Origin: Flavobacteriaceae bacterium
GTDB taxonomy: Bacteria > Bacteroidota > Bacteroidia > Flavobacteriales > Flavobacteriaceae
Direction of reading: 5' to 3'
NCBI GenBank assembly: GCA_947461425.1
Contig: CANHKZ010000008.1
Location: 1 to 41,283 of the forward strand
Length of the DNA: 41,283 bases
Shown here: positions 17,615 through 25,186 of the stretch, in pieces
Numbering within the stretch: position 1 is the stretch's first letter
Layout of the letters: the number at the start of each line of letters is the position of its first letter
Translations under genes and position numbers: made by a program
Notes under the pieces: generated by a model
Told to the model about the DNA's origin: nothing
Seen by the model: the letters and a program-made list of their open reading frames with translations, nothing else
Databases searched by the model: none

Positions 17615-17887
17615 TTTAAAAATAGATACCCTAAAAAAATAAGGATAAAAATTTGATATTTTTAAAAAAATACCATAAAAAAAACTAATAATGTAACAAT
17701 TAATCTATTATGTTAAATAATTGATGATGTATTCCTAGTAAAATACTAATAATTAAAAAAATAATGCGAATAATGTAATAAAAGTAAATTCCTATAATTT
17801 AAAAATAATTGTATTAAAAAAATAAAAAAGATTTTTTAAACAGAAATATTATCATATTTGGTTAGTAGTTAAATAAAACAAAGAGTT

Positions 17888-17901
17888 CGATAACGTTTTC
17901 G
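17888..17901. promoter_or_regulatory. Predicted LacI-family operator upstream of the GH32 gene
   Basis: CGATAACGTTTTCG matches the window's operator consensus CGAAAACGTTTTCG at 13 of 14 positions. It sits 82-95 bases before the GH32 start codon, a distance similar to the other two sites. The single mismatch may make it a weaker site. Confidence 0.7.
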
Positions 17902-17982
17902 GGAAGATTTACCCTCTTAAAACTATAAAATAAATTAACTAGAAATTAAACTATACTATTTTTAACAACTAAAAAATGAAAA

Positions 17983-19557
17983 ATGAAGGATAAGAATAAT
18001 GTAAAGGTAAAAGTTAGTTTGTTTTTAGGAGTGTTGTTAGCAGTATCAACTTTTGCTCAAGAAAAAATTGATTCAAAATATATAATTAACAGTAACTCTT
18101 CTCAATATTACAAAGAACCGCACAGGCCCCAATTCCACTTCTCGCCAGAAAAAAAATGGATGAACGATCCTAACGGGATGTTGTATTACAAGGGAACTTA
18201 TCATTTATTTTATCAGTACTACCCAGAAGATATTGTCTGGGGACCCATGCACTGGGGACATGCCACCAGTACTGATTTAATCCATTGGAAACACCAAAAA
18301 ATCGCTTTATTCCCTGATGAATTGGGCTACATTTTTTCGGGAAGTGCAGCAATGGATTTGAATAATTCGTCTGGTCTTGGAACCAAAGAAAACCCTCCAA
18401 TGATCGCTATTTTTACCTATCACAATATGGAGTTTGAAAAAGCAGGAAAAATTAACACTCAAACTCAAGGATTAGCGTATAGTTTAGACGAAGGAATTAC
18501 TTGGAAAAAATATGAAGGAAACCCTATTATTAGTAATACATCACTAAAGGATTTTAGAGATCCGAAAGTATTTTGGAATGATACAATTAAAATGTGGAAC
18601 TTAGTTTTGGTTGCAGGAGATCGAACGCAATTTTATACTTCTGGCAATTTACTTCAATGGAAGTTGGAAAGTGAGTTTGGTCAAACATATGGCGCCCATG
18701 GGGGTGTTTGGGAATGTCCTGATCTATTCAAACTAAAAGTAAATGGCAGTCAAGAGGAAAAATGGGTGCTGATAGTAAGCATTAATCCGGGTGCGCCCAA
18801 TGGTGGATCGGCAACTCAATATTTCGTGGGCGATTTTGACGGAAAATCGTTCAAAACGAATCAAAAAGATACAAAATGGGTAGATTATGGAACGGACAAT
18901 TATGCTGGTGTTACTTATAATGATGCTCCTAATGAACAACGCCTCTTTTTAGGGTGGATGAGTAATTGGAATTATGCCCAAAAAACACCAACCATCAATT
19001 GGCGAAGTGCAATGACTTTACCCAGAACGCTTTCACTATCATCTATCAACGGAGATTATGTTTTACAAAGTACGCCTGTTGAACAATTCAATAAGCTATT
19101 GACTACAGACTTCTATAAGAACAATATTGAAATTAAAAAAGGAAAGGAAAAAACGTTTGAATATAAAAATTTAAACCAATCACAAATTCATTTTTCAGCA
19201 GAAAATAAAAACCTTAAATTGATTTTTTCCAACGATGTAAATGACTCTCTCGTTTTAGAATATGATTCAATAAATAAATTGTTTTCTGTTGATCGACGTC
19301 TTTCTGGTAAAGTAGATTTTGAAAAAAGTTTTGGCGAAAAAGTTCACACAACTTCAACTGCTAATTTAATTTCGGAAACTATTGATTTTCAAATAATTTT
19401 AGATTGGTCTTCCATTGAAATTTTCCTAAACGGAGGAGTCTACTCTTTTACAGAACAAATTTTTCCGAATCAACCTTACAATAAGCTTACAATTCAGTCA
19501 ACTGAAAATCAAATAATTAAAAACACAAAAATTCAATCTGTAAAAGGAATTTGGTAA
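17983..19557 (+). CDS. Secreted glycoside hydrolase family 32 (levanase/inulinase/invertase type)
   Basis: The product has 524 residues. A signal peptide ends near residues 25-26 (LLAVSTFAQ) with no lipobox, so it is exported to the periplasm or beyond. The GH32 catalytic triad is present: nucleophile Asp62 in WMNDPNG, Asp193 in FRDP, and acid/base Glu244 in WECPDLF. The C-terminal part has the GH32 beta-sandwich feature SSIEIFLNGGVYSFTEQIF. It hydrolyses beta-fructofuranosyl bonds in levan, inulin, fructo-oligosaccharides or sucrose; endo or exo mode and linkage cannot be read. An earlier ATG at 17976 is out of frame and stops after five codons. It is the only glycoside hydrolase in the window and leads the rightward arm. 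Confidence 0.95.
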   Translation: MKDKNNVKVKVSLFLGVLLAVSTFAQEKIDSKYIINSNSSQYYKEPHRPQFHFSPEKKWMNDPNGMLYYKGTYHLFYQYYPEDIVWGPMHWGHATSTDLIHWKHQKIALFPDELGYIFSGSAAMDLNNSSGLGTKENPPMIAIFTYHNMEFEKAGKINTQTQGLAYSLDEGITWKKYEGNPIISNTSLKDFRDPKVFWNDTIKMWNLVLVAGDRTQFYTSGNLLQWKLESEFGQTYGAHGGVWECPDLFKLKVNGSQEEKWVLIVSINPGAPNGGSATQYFVGDFDGKSFKTNQKDTKWVDYGTDNYAGVTYNDAPNEQRLFLGWMSNWNYAQKTPTINWRSAMTLPRTLSLSSINGDYVLQSTPVEQFNKLLTTDFYKNNIEIKKGKEKTFEYKNLNQSQIHFSAENKNLKLIFSNDVNDSLVLEYDSINKLFSVDRRLSGKVDFEKSFGEKVHTTSTANLISETIDFQIILDWSSIEIFLNGGVYSFTEQIFPNQPYNKLTIQSTENQIIKNTKIQSVKGIW

Positions 19558-19607
19558 AATAGTATCTTTCAAAATTATAATTAACGCAACCACAAAAACT
19601 ATATAAA

Positions 19608-20951
19608 ATGAAAAATAAAAAAATTCTCTACTGGTCCATAATAGTAGCTCTAGCCGGGTTCTTATTTGGTTTTGATACTGTTGTGATTTCGGGAGCCGAC
19701 AAACAATTGCAGCAATTATGGGGGTCTTCTGATTTGTACCACGGATTAGTAGTAATGTCGTCAGCGCTTTGGGGAACGGTTATTGGGGCATTATTTGGTT
19801 CTTATCCTACCAATATCTTAGGTAGAAAAAAGACGCTAATTATCATTGGATTATTATTCTTTATTTCGGCTATTGGAACTGCTTTTGCAAATGATTCAAT
19901 CTTTTTTGCCGTTTTTCGTTTCCTTGGAGGAATAGGAATCGGAGCTTCTACAATTGCAGCACCTACCTATGTGTCTGAAATTGCGCCTGCAAAAGACAGA
20001 GGAAAATTAGTAGCCTTGTACCAATTCAATATCGTTTTTGGTATACTTATCGCCTTTACTTCTAATTTTTATTTGCAAGATATTGGCGAAAATTCTTGGC
20101 GATGGATGTTAGGAATTCAAGCATTTCCGGCTTTTGTGTACACAATATTGGTTTTTGGAATTCCTGAAAGTCCACGATGGATTTTTGAATACAAAAAAGA
20201 CAGAGCGCAAGCGATTTCGATTTTAAAACAAATCAACACTGATGCTCAAGCTGAAGAAGAAATGACCGCTATTGAAAGAGAAACTACCCAAGAAGTCAAA
20301 AACGAATCTATTTTTATGAAAAAATACAGAAAACCATTATTGTTGGCTTTCTTTATTGCGTTTTTCAATCAACTTTCAGGCATTAACGCCTTTTTATATT
20401 ATGCACCACGTATTTTTGAATTAGCTGGATTAGAAAAATCCGCTTCATTCTTAAGCAGTATTGGTATTGGAGTAATCAACTTATTGTTTACCATGGTTGG
20501 TATTTCTTTAATTGATAAATACGGTCGCAAAACCTTGATGTATATAGGATCTGTTGGGTATATTGTTTCATTAGGATTAGTAACCACTGCCTTTTATTTT
20601 GAATGGAAAGGCATGGCAGTCCCGCTGTTTTTCTTTTTGTTCATTGCCTCGCATGCTATTGGTCAAGGAGCGGTAATTTGGGTTTTCATATCCGAATTAT
20701 TCCCGAATAAACTTAGAGCTGCGGGTACTTCTTTCGGAACTTCTGTTCACTGGGTTTTAGCTGCTTTAATCCCATCGTTCATCCCGTTTTTATTTAAAGA
20801 AATTGGCACTACAACGGTATTTGCCGTTTTCTGTTTAATGATGGTGTTTCAATTGCTTTGGGTAATTTTTAAAATGCCAGAAACAAAAGGAAGAACATTG
20901 GAAGAATTGTCAGAAAGTTTATCTAATTCAGACAAAAATTTATCTCATTAA
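19608..20951 (+). CDS. MFS sugar porter (XylE/GLUT-like)
   Basis: The product has 447 residues with 12 predicted membrane helices. Sugar-porter signatures are clear: GFLFGFDTVVISGAD in helix 1, GRKKTLIIIG after helix 2, PESPRW between helices 6 and 7, QLSGINAFLYYAPRIF in helix 7, DKYGRKTLMYIG, and PETKGRTLEEL at the C-terminal end. It should carry a monosaccharide or small sugar across the inner membrane, most likely fructose or a short fructoside released by the GH32 enzyme upstream (50 bases away). The fructokinase gene follows after 9 bases. The family differs from that of the SUC-like transporter at 2482-3780, so the locus has two inner-membrane routes. Substrate is inferred from context. 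Confidence 0.9.
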   Translation: MKNKKILYWSIIVALAGFLFGFDTVVISGADKQLQQLWGSSDLYHGLVVMSSALWGTVIGALFGSYPTNILGRKKTLIIIGLLFFISAIGTAFANDSIFFAVFRFLGGIGIGASTIAAPTYVSEIAPAKDRGKLVALYQFNIVFGILIAFTSNFYLQDIGENSWRWMLGIQAFPAFVYTILVFGIPESPRWIFEYKKDRAQAISILKQINTDAQAEEEMTAIERETTQEVKNESIFMKKYRKPLLLAFFIAFFNQLSGINAFLYYAPRIFELAGLEKSASFLSSIGIGVINLLFTMVGISLIDKYGRKTLMYIGSVGYIVSLGLVTTAFYFEWKGMAVPLFFFLFIASHAIGQGAVIWVFISELFPNKLRAAGTSFGTSVHWVLAALIPSFIPFLFKEIGTTTVFAVFCLMMVFQLLWVIFKMPETKGRTLEELSESLSNSDKNLSH

Positions 20952-20960
20952 TTTTAAATC

Positions 20961-21842
20961 ATGTCTAAAAAAATAGCTTGTTTTGGCGAGGTTTTATTTG
21001 ACGTTTTTCCAACCCATAGAAAAATTGGTGGAGCACCACTAAATGTTGGATTACGAATGGCCTCTCTTGGGATTGATACGCAAATTATAAGCCGTATTGG
21101 ACAGGATAAAATTGGGAATGAATTACTTGATTTTGTTACACAAAATGGCGTAAATACCGGATCTATTCAAATAGACGAAACTTTTGCCACTGGTGAAGTG
21201 CTCGTTCAATTAGACAATAAAGGATCGGCGTCTTATACCATCAATTATCCGGTGGCTTGGGATAAAATTGAAGCAACTCCTGAAGCTAAAGATGTGGTAG
21301 TTAATGCCGACGCTTTAGTTTTTGGTAGTTTGGCTTGTCGGGATAACACCTCTTACCAAAGCTTATTAATCCTTTTAAATTTATCTAAATACACCATTTT
21401 CGATGTGAATTTAAGAGCTCCTTTTTATACCAAAGAATTACTTTTAGACTTAATAATCAAAGCTGATTTTATCAAATTTAATGATGATGAATTATATGAA
21501 ATCAGTGAATATTTGGGTTCTCCTTTTCATTCTTTGGAACAAAACATTCGATTTATTGCTGAAAAAACCAACACTAAACATATTTGTGTTACTAAAGGAA
21601 GTCACGGAGCAGTTTTACTATATGATAATCAATTGTTTTACAATAGTGGCTACAAAATAAATGTGGTTGATACAGTAGGTGCTGGAGATTCGTTTTTAGC
21701 AGGATTGTTAGCTCGATTATTGAATGGGACATCCCCACAAAAAGCAATAGATTTTGCCTGTGCTTTAGGTGCATTAGTAGCGCAAGAGGCGGGTGCTAAC
21801 CCTAAAATTTCAGCCAAAGCAATAAGTGAATTTATGAAGTGA
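20961..21842 (+). CDS. PfkB-family fructokinase
   Basis: The product has 293 residues. It shows MSKKIACFGEVLFDVFPTHRKIGGAPLNVGLRMASLG at the N-terminus, and DTVGAGDSF near residues 237-245 with the catalytic aspartate. The FGEVLFD and GGAPLNV forms are those usual in bacterial fructokinases. It would make fructose phosphate from fructose and ATP in the cytoplasm. It is the third gene of the rightward GH32-permease-kinase operon, 9 bases after the permease. It differs clearly from the 312-residue kinase at 1507-2445, so the PUL has two non-recent kinase paralogues. Confidence 0.9.
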   Translation: MSKKIACFGEVLFDVFPTHRKIGGAPLNVGLRMASLGIDTQIISRIGQDKIGNELLDFVTQNGVNTGSIQIDETFATGEVLVQLDNKGSASYTINYPVAWDKIEATPEAKDVVVNADALVFGSLACRDNTSYQSLLILLNLSKYTIFDVNLRAPFYTKELLLDLIIKADFIKFNDDELYEISEYLGSPFHSLEQNIRFIAEKTNTKHICVTKGSHGAVLLYDNQLFYNSGYKINVVDTVGAGDSFLAGLLARLLNGTSPQKAIDFACALGALVAQEAGANPKISAKAISEFMK

Positions 21843-22049
21843 TTTTGCCTTAATTTAAATAACAAATGTTCACTTATTTTTTATGAACTGATTTGGGTTT
21901 TTGAAAATAAAAATGGAAGCCTTTTAATGATGATCACTTACGATAGTTAAATATATTATATTCTCTCTTATTTATTATTTTAGACAAAATAAAGTTCTGA
22001 TTTAAAAAAAATGAATATCTTGGCTTTGTCAGAAAATATACTTCCATGC

Positions 22050-22068
22050 TATTTGTAAGCTACAAATA
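22050..22068. repeat. Inverted repeat upstream of the LacI-family gene
   Basis: TATTTGTA and TACAAATA form perfect 8-base arms separated by AGC, ending 42 bases before the regulator's ATG. The sequence differs from the CGAAAACGTTTTCG operator. It could be a binding site for another regulator or a short leader hairpin; chance is possible in AT-rich DNA. Confidence 0.4.
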
Positions 22069-22110
22069 CATAAACGGAAATTAATGTAAGTATTTCCAAA
22101 TCAAAAGTCA

Positions 22111-23127
22111 ATGAAAAACATTACTCTTAAAGAAATAGCAACCACACTAGGGATTTCTATAACGACCGTTTCGAAGGCGCTAAAAGATTATTCCGATGTA
22201 AGTGAAAAAACTAAAAAAGCTGTCAAAGAACTGGCTGAAAATTTGAATTACACCCCAAATAGTTTTGCCGTTAATTTAAGGACAAAAGAATCAAAAACTA
22301 TTGGTTTAATAGTTCCTGAAGTTACCCACCACTTTTTCTCAAACATTATCAAAGCAATAATCAATGCCGCAGAAAAAAATGGCTATTTAGTAATTATATT
22401 ACAATCCAATGAAAGTCTTGAATTAGAGAAAAAACAAGTTGAATTATTGATAAACAAAAGAGTGGATGGAATATTAATTTCGTTATCAAATGATTCCAAT
22501 AACGATTCTCATATTCAAGATATCATAAAAAGAAATATACCATTAGTGATGTTTGACAAAATTGCCAAATTATCAAACTGTTCTAAGGTAGTAATTGATG
22601 ATCAAAAAGCAGGTTTTGATGCCACACAACATTTAATTGACAAAGGTTGTAAAAAAATTGCACACATCCGAGGGCCTTTAAATCCTCAAAATTCTATTGA
22701 TCGCTATTTAGGTTATAAAAAAGCATTAGAAAAAAATAACATCCCTTTTAATTCGAAATTAGTTTATACTTGTGAAAAAGTAACTTTTGATGAGGGAATG
22801 CTTTTTACTAAACAACTAATTGAAGAGCACCCCGATGTTGATGGAATTTTTGCCATAACTGATTTAGTTGCTGTTGGAGCTGTTGCTTACTGTAATGAAC
22901 TAAAAATTAATGTCCCAAACGACATTAAAATTATAGGATTTAGCAATTGGTTTATGTCACAAGTAATTACACCTAAATTAAGCACAGTGGAACAGCCTAG
23001 CCACGAAATGGGAATAGTAGCATTTGATTTACTACTTGAGGAAATTATTCACCGAAGAGAAGGAAAATTGTTTACCCCAAAAACCATAGAATTAGATACC
23101 CAATTAATAATTAGAGAATCTAGTTAA
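22111..23127 (+). CDS. LacI-family transcriptional regulator
   Basis: The product has 338 residues. The N-terminal helix-turn-helix is typical: ITLKEIATTLGISITTVSKALKDYSDVSEKTKKAVKELAENLNYTPN (residues 4-50), including the hinge-like region that follows. From residue 62 (TIGLIVPEVTHHFFSNIIKAI) it has the periplasmic-binding-protein-like effector domain, with VDGIFAITDLVAVGA and IKIIGFSNW near the C-terminal half. It probably senses a sugar or sugar phosphate from fructan breakdown and binds the CGAAAACGTTTTCG sites in the window. It sits 268 bases downstream of the fructokinase, likely with its own promoter. No copy of the operator lies in front of its own gene, so autoregulation through that motif is not indicated. 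Family call is firm; repressor or activator mode is open. Confidence 0.93.
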   Translation: MKNITLKEIATTLGISITTVSKALKDYSDVSEKTKKAVKELAENLNYTPNSFAVNLRTKESKTIGLIVPEVTHHFFSNIIKAIINAAEKNGYLVIILQSNESLELEKKQVELLINKRVDGILISLSNDSNNDSHIQDIIKRNIPLVMFDKIAKLSNCSKVVIDDQKAGFDATQHLIDKGCKKIAHIRGPLNPQNSIDRYLGYKKALEKNNIPFNSKLVYTCEKVTFDEGMLFTKQLIEEHPDVDGIFAITDLVAVGAVAYCNELKINVPNDIKIIGFSNWFMSQVITPKLSTVEQPSHEMGIVAFDLLLEEIIHRREGKLFTPKTIELDTQLIIRESS

Positions 23128-23128
23128 T

Positions 23129-23989
23129 TTATTTTAAAAAGATAATATTTCGTTGAAAACCATCCCATTTTGTTCTTTTCAAAGGAGAATTTTTAAAAAC
23201 TTTTTGAAATACATCTTTAGTAATTTCTTGCCAATCTTTTTTTGAAAAAGACAATAACTCAGGATTTGCATTGAATAATGGTTCGTCATGAGATTTAGAA
23301 AAACGATTCCACGGACAAACGTCTTGACAGACATCGCAGCCAAAAGCCCAATCATCAAATTTTCCTTTCAATTCTTCTGGAAGATTTTCTTTCAACTCAA
23401 TTGTATAATAAGAGATACACTTGCTGCCATCGACTTGATAAGGCGCTATAATAGCTTGCGTAGGACAAGCGTCTAAGCAAGCTGTACATGTTCCGCAATG
23501 ATCCGTTGTCGGATGATCATATTCTAATTCTAAATCAATGATTAATTCCGCTATAAAATAAAAAGAACCTACTTTTTGTGTAATTAAATTACTGTTTTTA
23601 CCCATCCATCCTAAACCACTTTTAGCAGCCCAAGCTTTATCCATAACAGGGGCTGAATCAACAAAAGCGCGTCCATTAACCGCCCCTATTTGCTCTTGAA
23701 TTGAAAATAAAAGTTCTTTGAGCTTCTCTTTAATTACAAAATGATAGTCTTGACCGTAAGCGTATTTTGAAATTTTATAGGAATCTTCCTTTTGTAGTTC
23801 AGAAGGATAATAATTCAATAGTAATGAAACGACACTTTTTGCTCCATCAACTAATAAAGTCGGATTTAACCGCTTGTCAAAATGATTTTCCATGTAAGAC
23901 ATTTGACCATGACTGTTATTTTTCAGCCATTTCTCAAGTCTTGGAGCCTCTTTCTCTAAAAAACCAGCCTTGGATATGCCACAAGACAT
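23129..23989 (-). CDS. queG: Epoxyqueuosine reductase QueG (start uncertain)
   Basis: QueG reduces epoxyqueuosine to queuosine in tRNA, using cobalamin and two [4Fe-4S] clusters. The ORF shows [28 protein letters not shown], the cluster motif [16 protein letters not shown] and the second cluster [13 protein letters not shown]. The first ATG gives 286 residues, shorter than the usual 300-plus. The frame stays open upstream of it, and the residues there ([19 protein letters not shown] before [10 protein letters not shown]) look like the normal family N-terminus, yet no ATG, GTG or TTG occurs in that frame before ruvB. The real start may be a rare codon near 24050, or the protein is shortened. 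It follows ruvB and converges on the LacI gene with one base between the stops. Confidence 0.9.
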   Translation of the reverse strand: MSCGISKAGFLEKEAPRLEKWLKNNSHGQMSYMENHFDKRLNPTLLVDGAKSVVSLLLNYYPSELQKEDSYKISKYAYGQDYHFVIKEKLKELLFSIQEQIGAVNGRAFVDSAPVMDKAWAAKSGLGWMGKNSNLITQKVGSFYFIAELIIDLELEYDHPTTDHCGTCTACLDACPTQAIIAPYQVDGSKCISYYTIELKENLPEELKGKFDDWAFGCDVCQDVCPWNRFSKSHDEPLFNANPELLSFSKKDWQEITKDVFQKVFKNSPLKRTKWDGFQRNIIFLK

Positions 23990-24062
23990 AAAGCCAATGC
24001 GTTGCGCCTCGGATTTAATTATTTGCGAATATTTTAATTTATTGTTAGCGATATAACTAGTA

Positions 24063-25085
24063 TTAAAACAAACCTCCTTGGATATTAGATCTTAATTTAC
24101 CTAAGTGTTGGTATGCCTTATCCGTAACTTCACGACCACGAGGTGTTCGCATAATAAATCCCTCTTGAATTAAAAAAGGCTCATATACTTCTTCTATCGT
24201 CTCACTACTTTCAGATACAGCTGTTGCCAAAGTAGTTAACCCAACAGGACCTCCTTTAAATTTATCTATGATCGTGTTTAAGATTTTATTATCCATTTCA
24301 TCCAAACCATGAGCATCAACATTAAGTGCTTTTAAGGCATATCTAGCTATCTCGATATCAATGGTACCATTCCCTTTAATTTGTGCAAAATCACGAACTC
24401 TTCGCAGCAATGCATTCGCTATACGCGGTGTTCCTCTGCTCCTTCCTGCAATTTCTATAGCGGCTTCAAGGTCAATGTGCATTTTTAAAATACCTGAACT
24501 TCGTTCTACTATAGAAGTCAATAACTCAGTAGTATAGTATTGCAAACGTGAAGATATTCCAAATCGTGCACGCATGGGAGCCGTCAATAAGCCCGAACGA
24601 GTTGTAGCTCCAATAAGTGTAAACGGATTTAAATTGATTTGAACAGTTCTTGCATTTGGACCCGATTCTATCATGATGTCAATCTTAAAATCTTCCATAG
24701 CAGAATACAAATACTCTTCTACTATTGGACTCAAACGGTGGATTTCATCTATAAATAGTACATCCCGTTCTTCCAAATTCGTTAGCAAACCTGCCAAATC
24801 TCCAGGCTTGTCTAATACAGGCCCAGAAGTGATTTTGATTCCTACTTGCAGTTCATTGGCAAGAATGTTGGCCAAGGTAGTTTTTCCTAAACCGGGAGGT
24901 CCATGAAACAAGGTATGATCCAACGCTTCATTACGTTGATTTGCAGCCTCAACAAATACTTTTAAATTTTCCAGAATTTGATCTTGACCAGCAAAATCAT
25001 CAAATGAAAGCGGTCTTAATCTTTTTTCAAGATCTAGTTCTTCTGGGTTGTAGCTGTTTGTAGTTGGATCTAAATTTTCGTTCAT
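24063..25085 (-). CDS. ruvB: Holliday junction branch migration ATPase RuvB
   Basis: The product has 340 residues, normal for RuvB. It contains the opening [22 protein letters not shown], Walker A GPPGLGKT (residues 62-69), Walker [23 protein letters not shown] for sensor 1 and the arginine finger area, and the C-terminal winged-helix part ending [15 protein letters not shown]. As a hexamer it drives branch migration of Holliday junctions with RuvA and RuvC in recombination repair. The genes for those partners are not in the window. A TATATTTG element lies 4 bases before the ATG. queG follows on the same strand and the two are probably cotranscribed. Confidence 0.97.
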   Translation of the reverse strand: MNENLDPTTNSYNPEELDLEKRLRPLSFDDFAGQDQILENLKVFVEAANQRNEALDHTLFHGPPGLGKTTLANILANELQVGIKITSGPVLDKPGDLAGLLTNLEERDVLFIDEIHRLSPIVEEYLYSAMEDFKIDIMIESGPNARTVQINLNPFTLIGATTRSGLLTAPMRARFGISSRLQYYTTELLTSIVERSSGILKMHIDLEAAIEIAGRSRGTPRIANALLRRVRDFAQIKGNGTIDIEIARYALKALNVDAHGLDEMDNKILNTIIDKFKGGPVGLTTLATAVSESSETIEEVYEPFLIQEGFIMRTPRGREVTDKAYQHLGKLRSNIQGGLF

Positions 25086-25089
25086 AAAA

Positions 25090-25097
25090 CAAATATA
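25090..25097 (-). promoter_or_regulatory. -7 promoter element directly before ruvB
   Basis: The minus strand reads TATATTTG, an exact TAnnTTTG match, ending only 4 bases before the ruvB ATG. With the usual spacing the transcript would start at or beside the A of the ATG, giving a leaderless or nearly leaderless message. The -33 region has only a weak TTT. Confidence 0.5.
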
Positions 25098-25151
25098 GAG
25101 AAAGATTTTGGAGGAATTAAACAGAAAACCACAATAGGATAGAAATCAAAT

Positions 25152-25185
25152 AAAAAAAGTCTCTATTTTCATAGAGACTTTTTTT
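25152..25185 (-). terminator. Intrinsic terminator of the act-cox operon
   Basis: A perfect 15-bp inverted repeat (AAAAAAAGTCTCTAT / ATAGAGACTTTTTTT) with a TTTC loop begins just past the coxA stop. The A and T runs on both flanks give a U-tract in either direction, but only the minus-strand operon needs it here. Confidence 0.85.
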
Positions 25186-25186
25186 A

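Larger units (their letters stand above)
17489..17982. promoter_or_regulatory. Divergent control region between susC and the GH32 gene
   Basis: This 494-base gene-free stretch is very AT-rich, with many A and T runs between about 17615 and 17880. It holds two operator-like palindromes, one near each flanking gene, plus a half-site, and a TATGTTTG -7 element facing susC. On the GH32 side the best -7 candidate is TATTTTTA at 17957-17964, a near match without a clear -33 partner. I see no convincing small ORF or structured RNA in it. It should control both arms of the PUL. Confidence 0.75.

Noticed and set aside
19148-19160. AAAACGTTTG inside the GH32 gene as a further operator
   Set aside because: It is only a partial match, lies in coding sequence and lacks the outer CG bases; similar cores occur by chance elsewhere in coding DNA.
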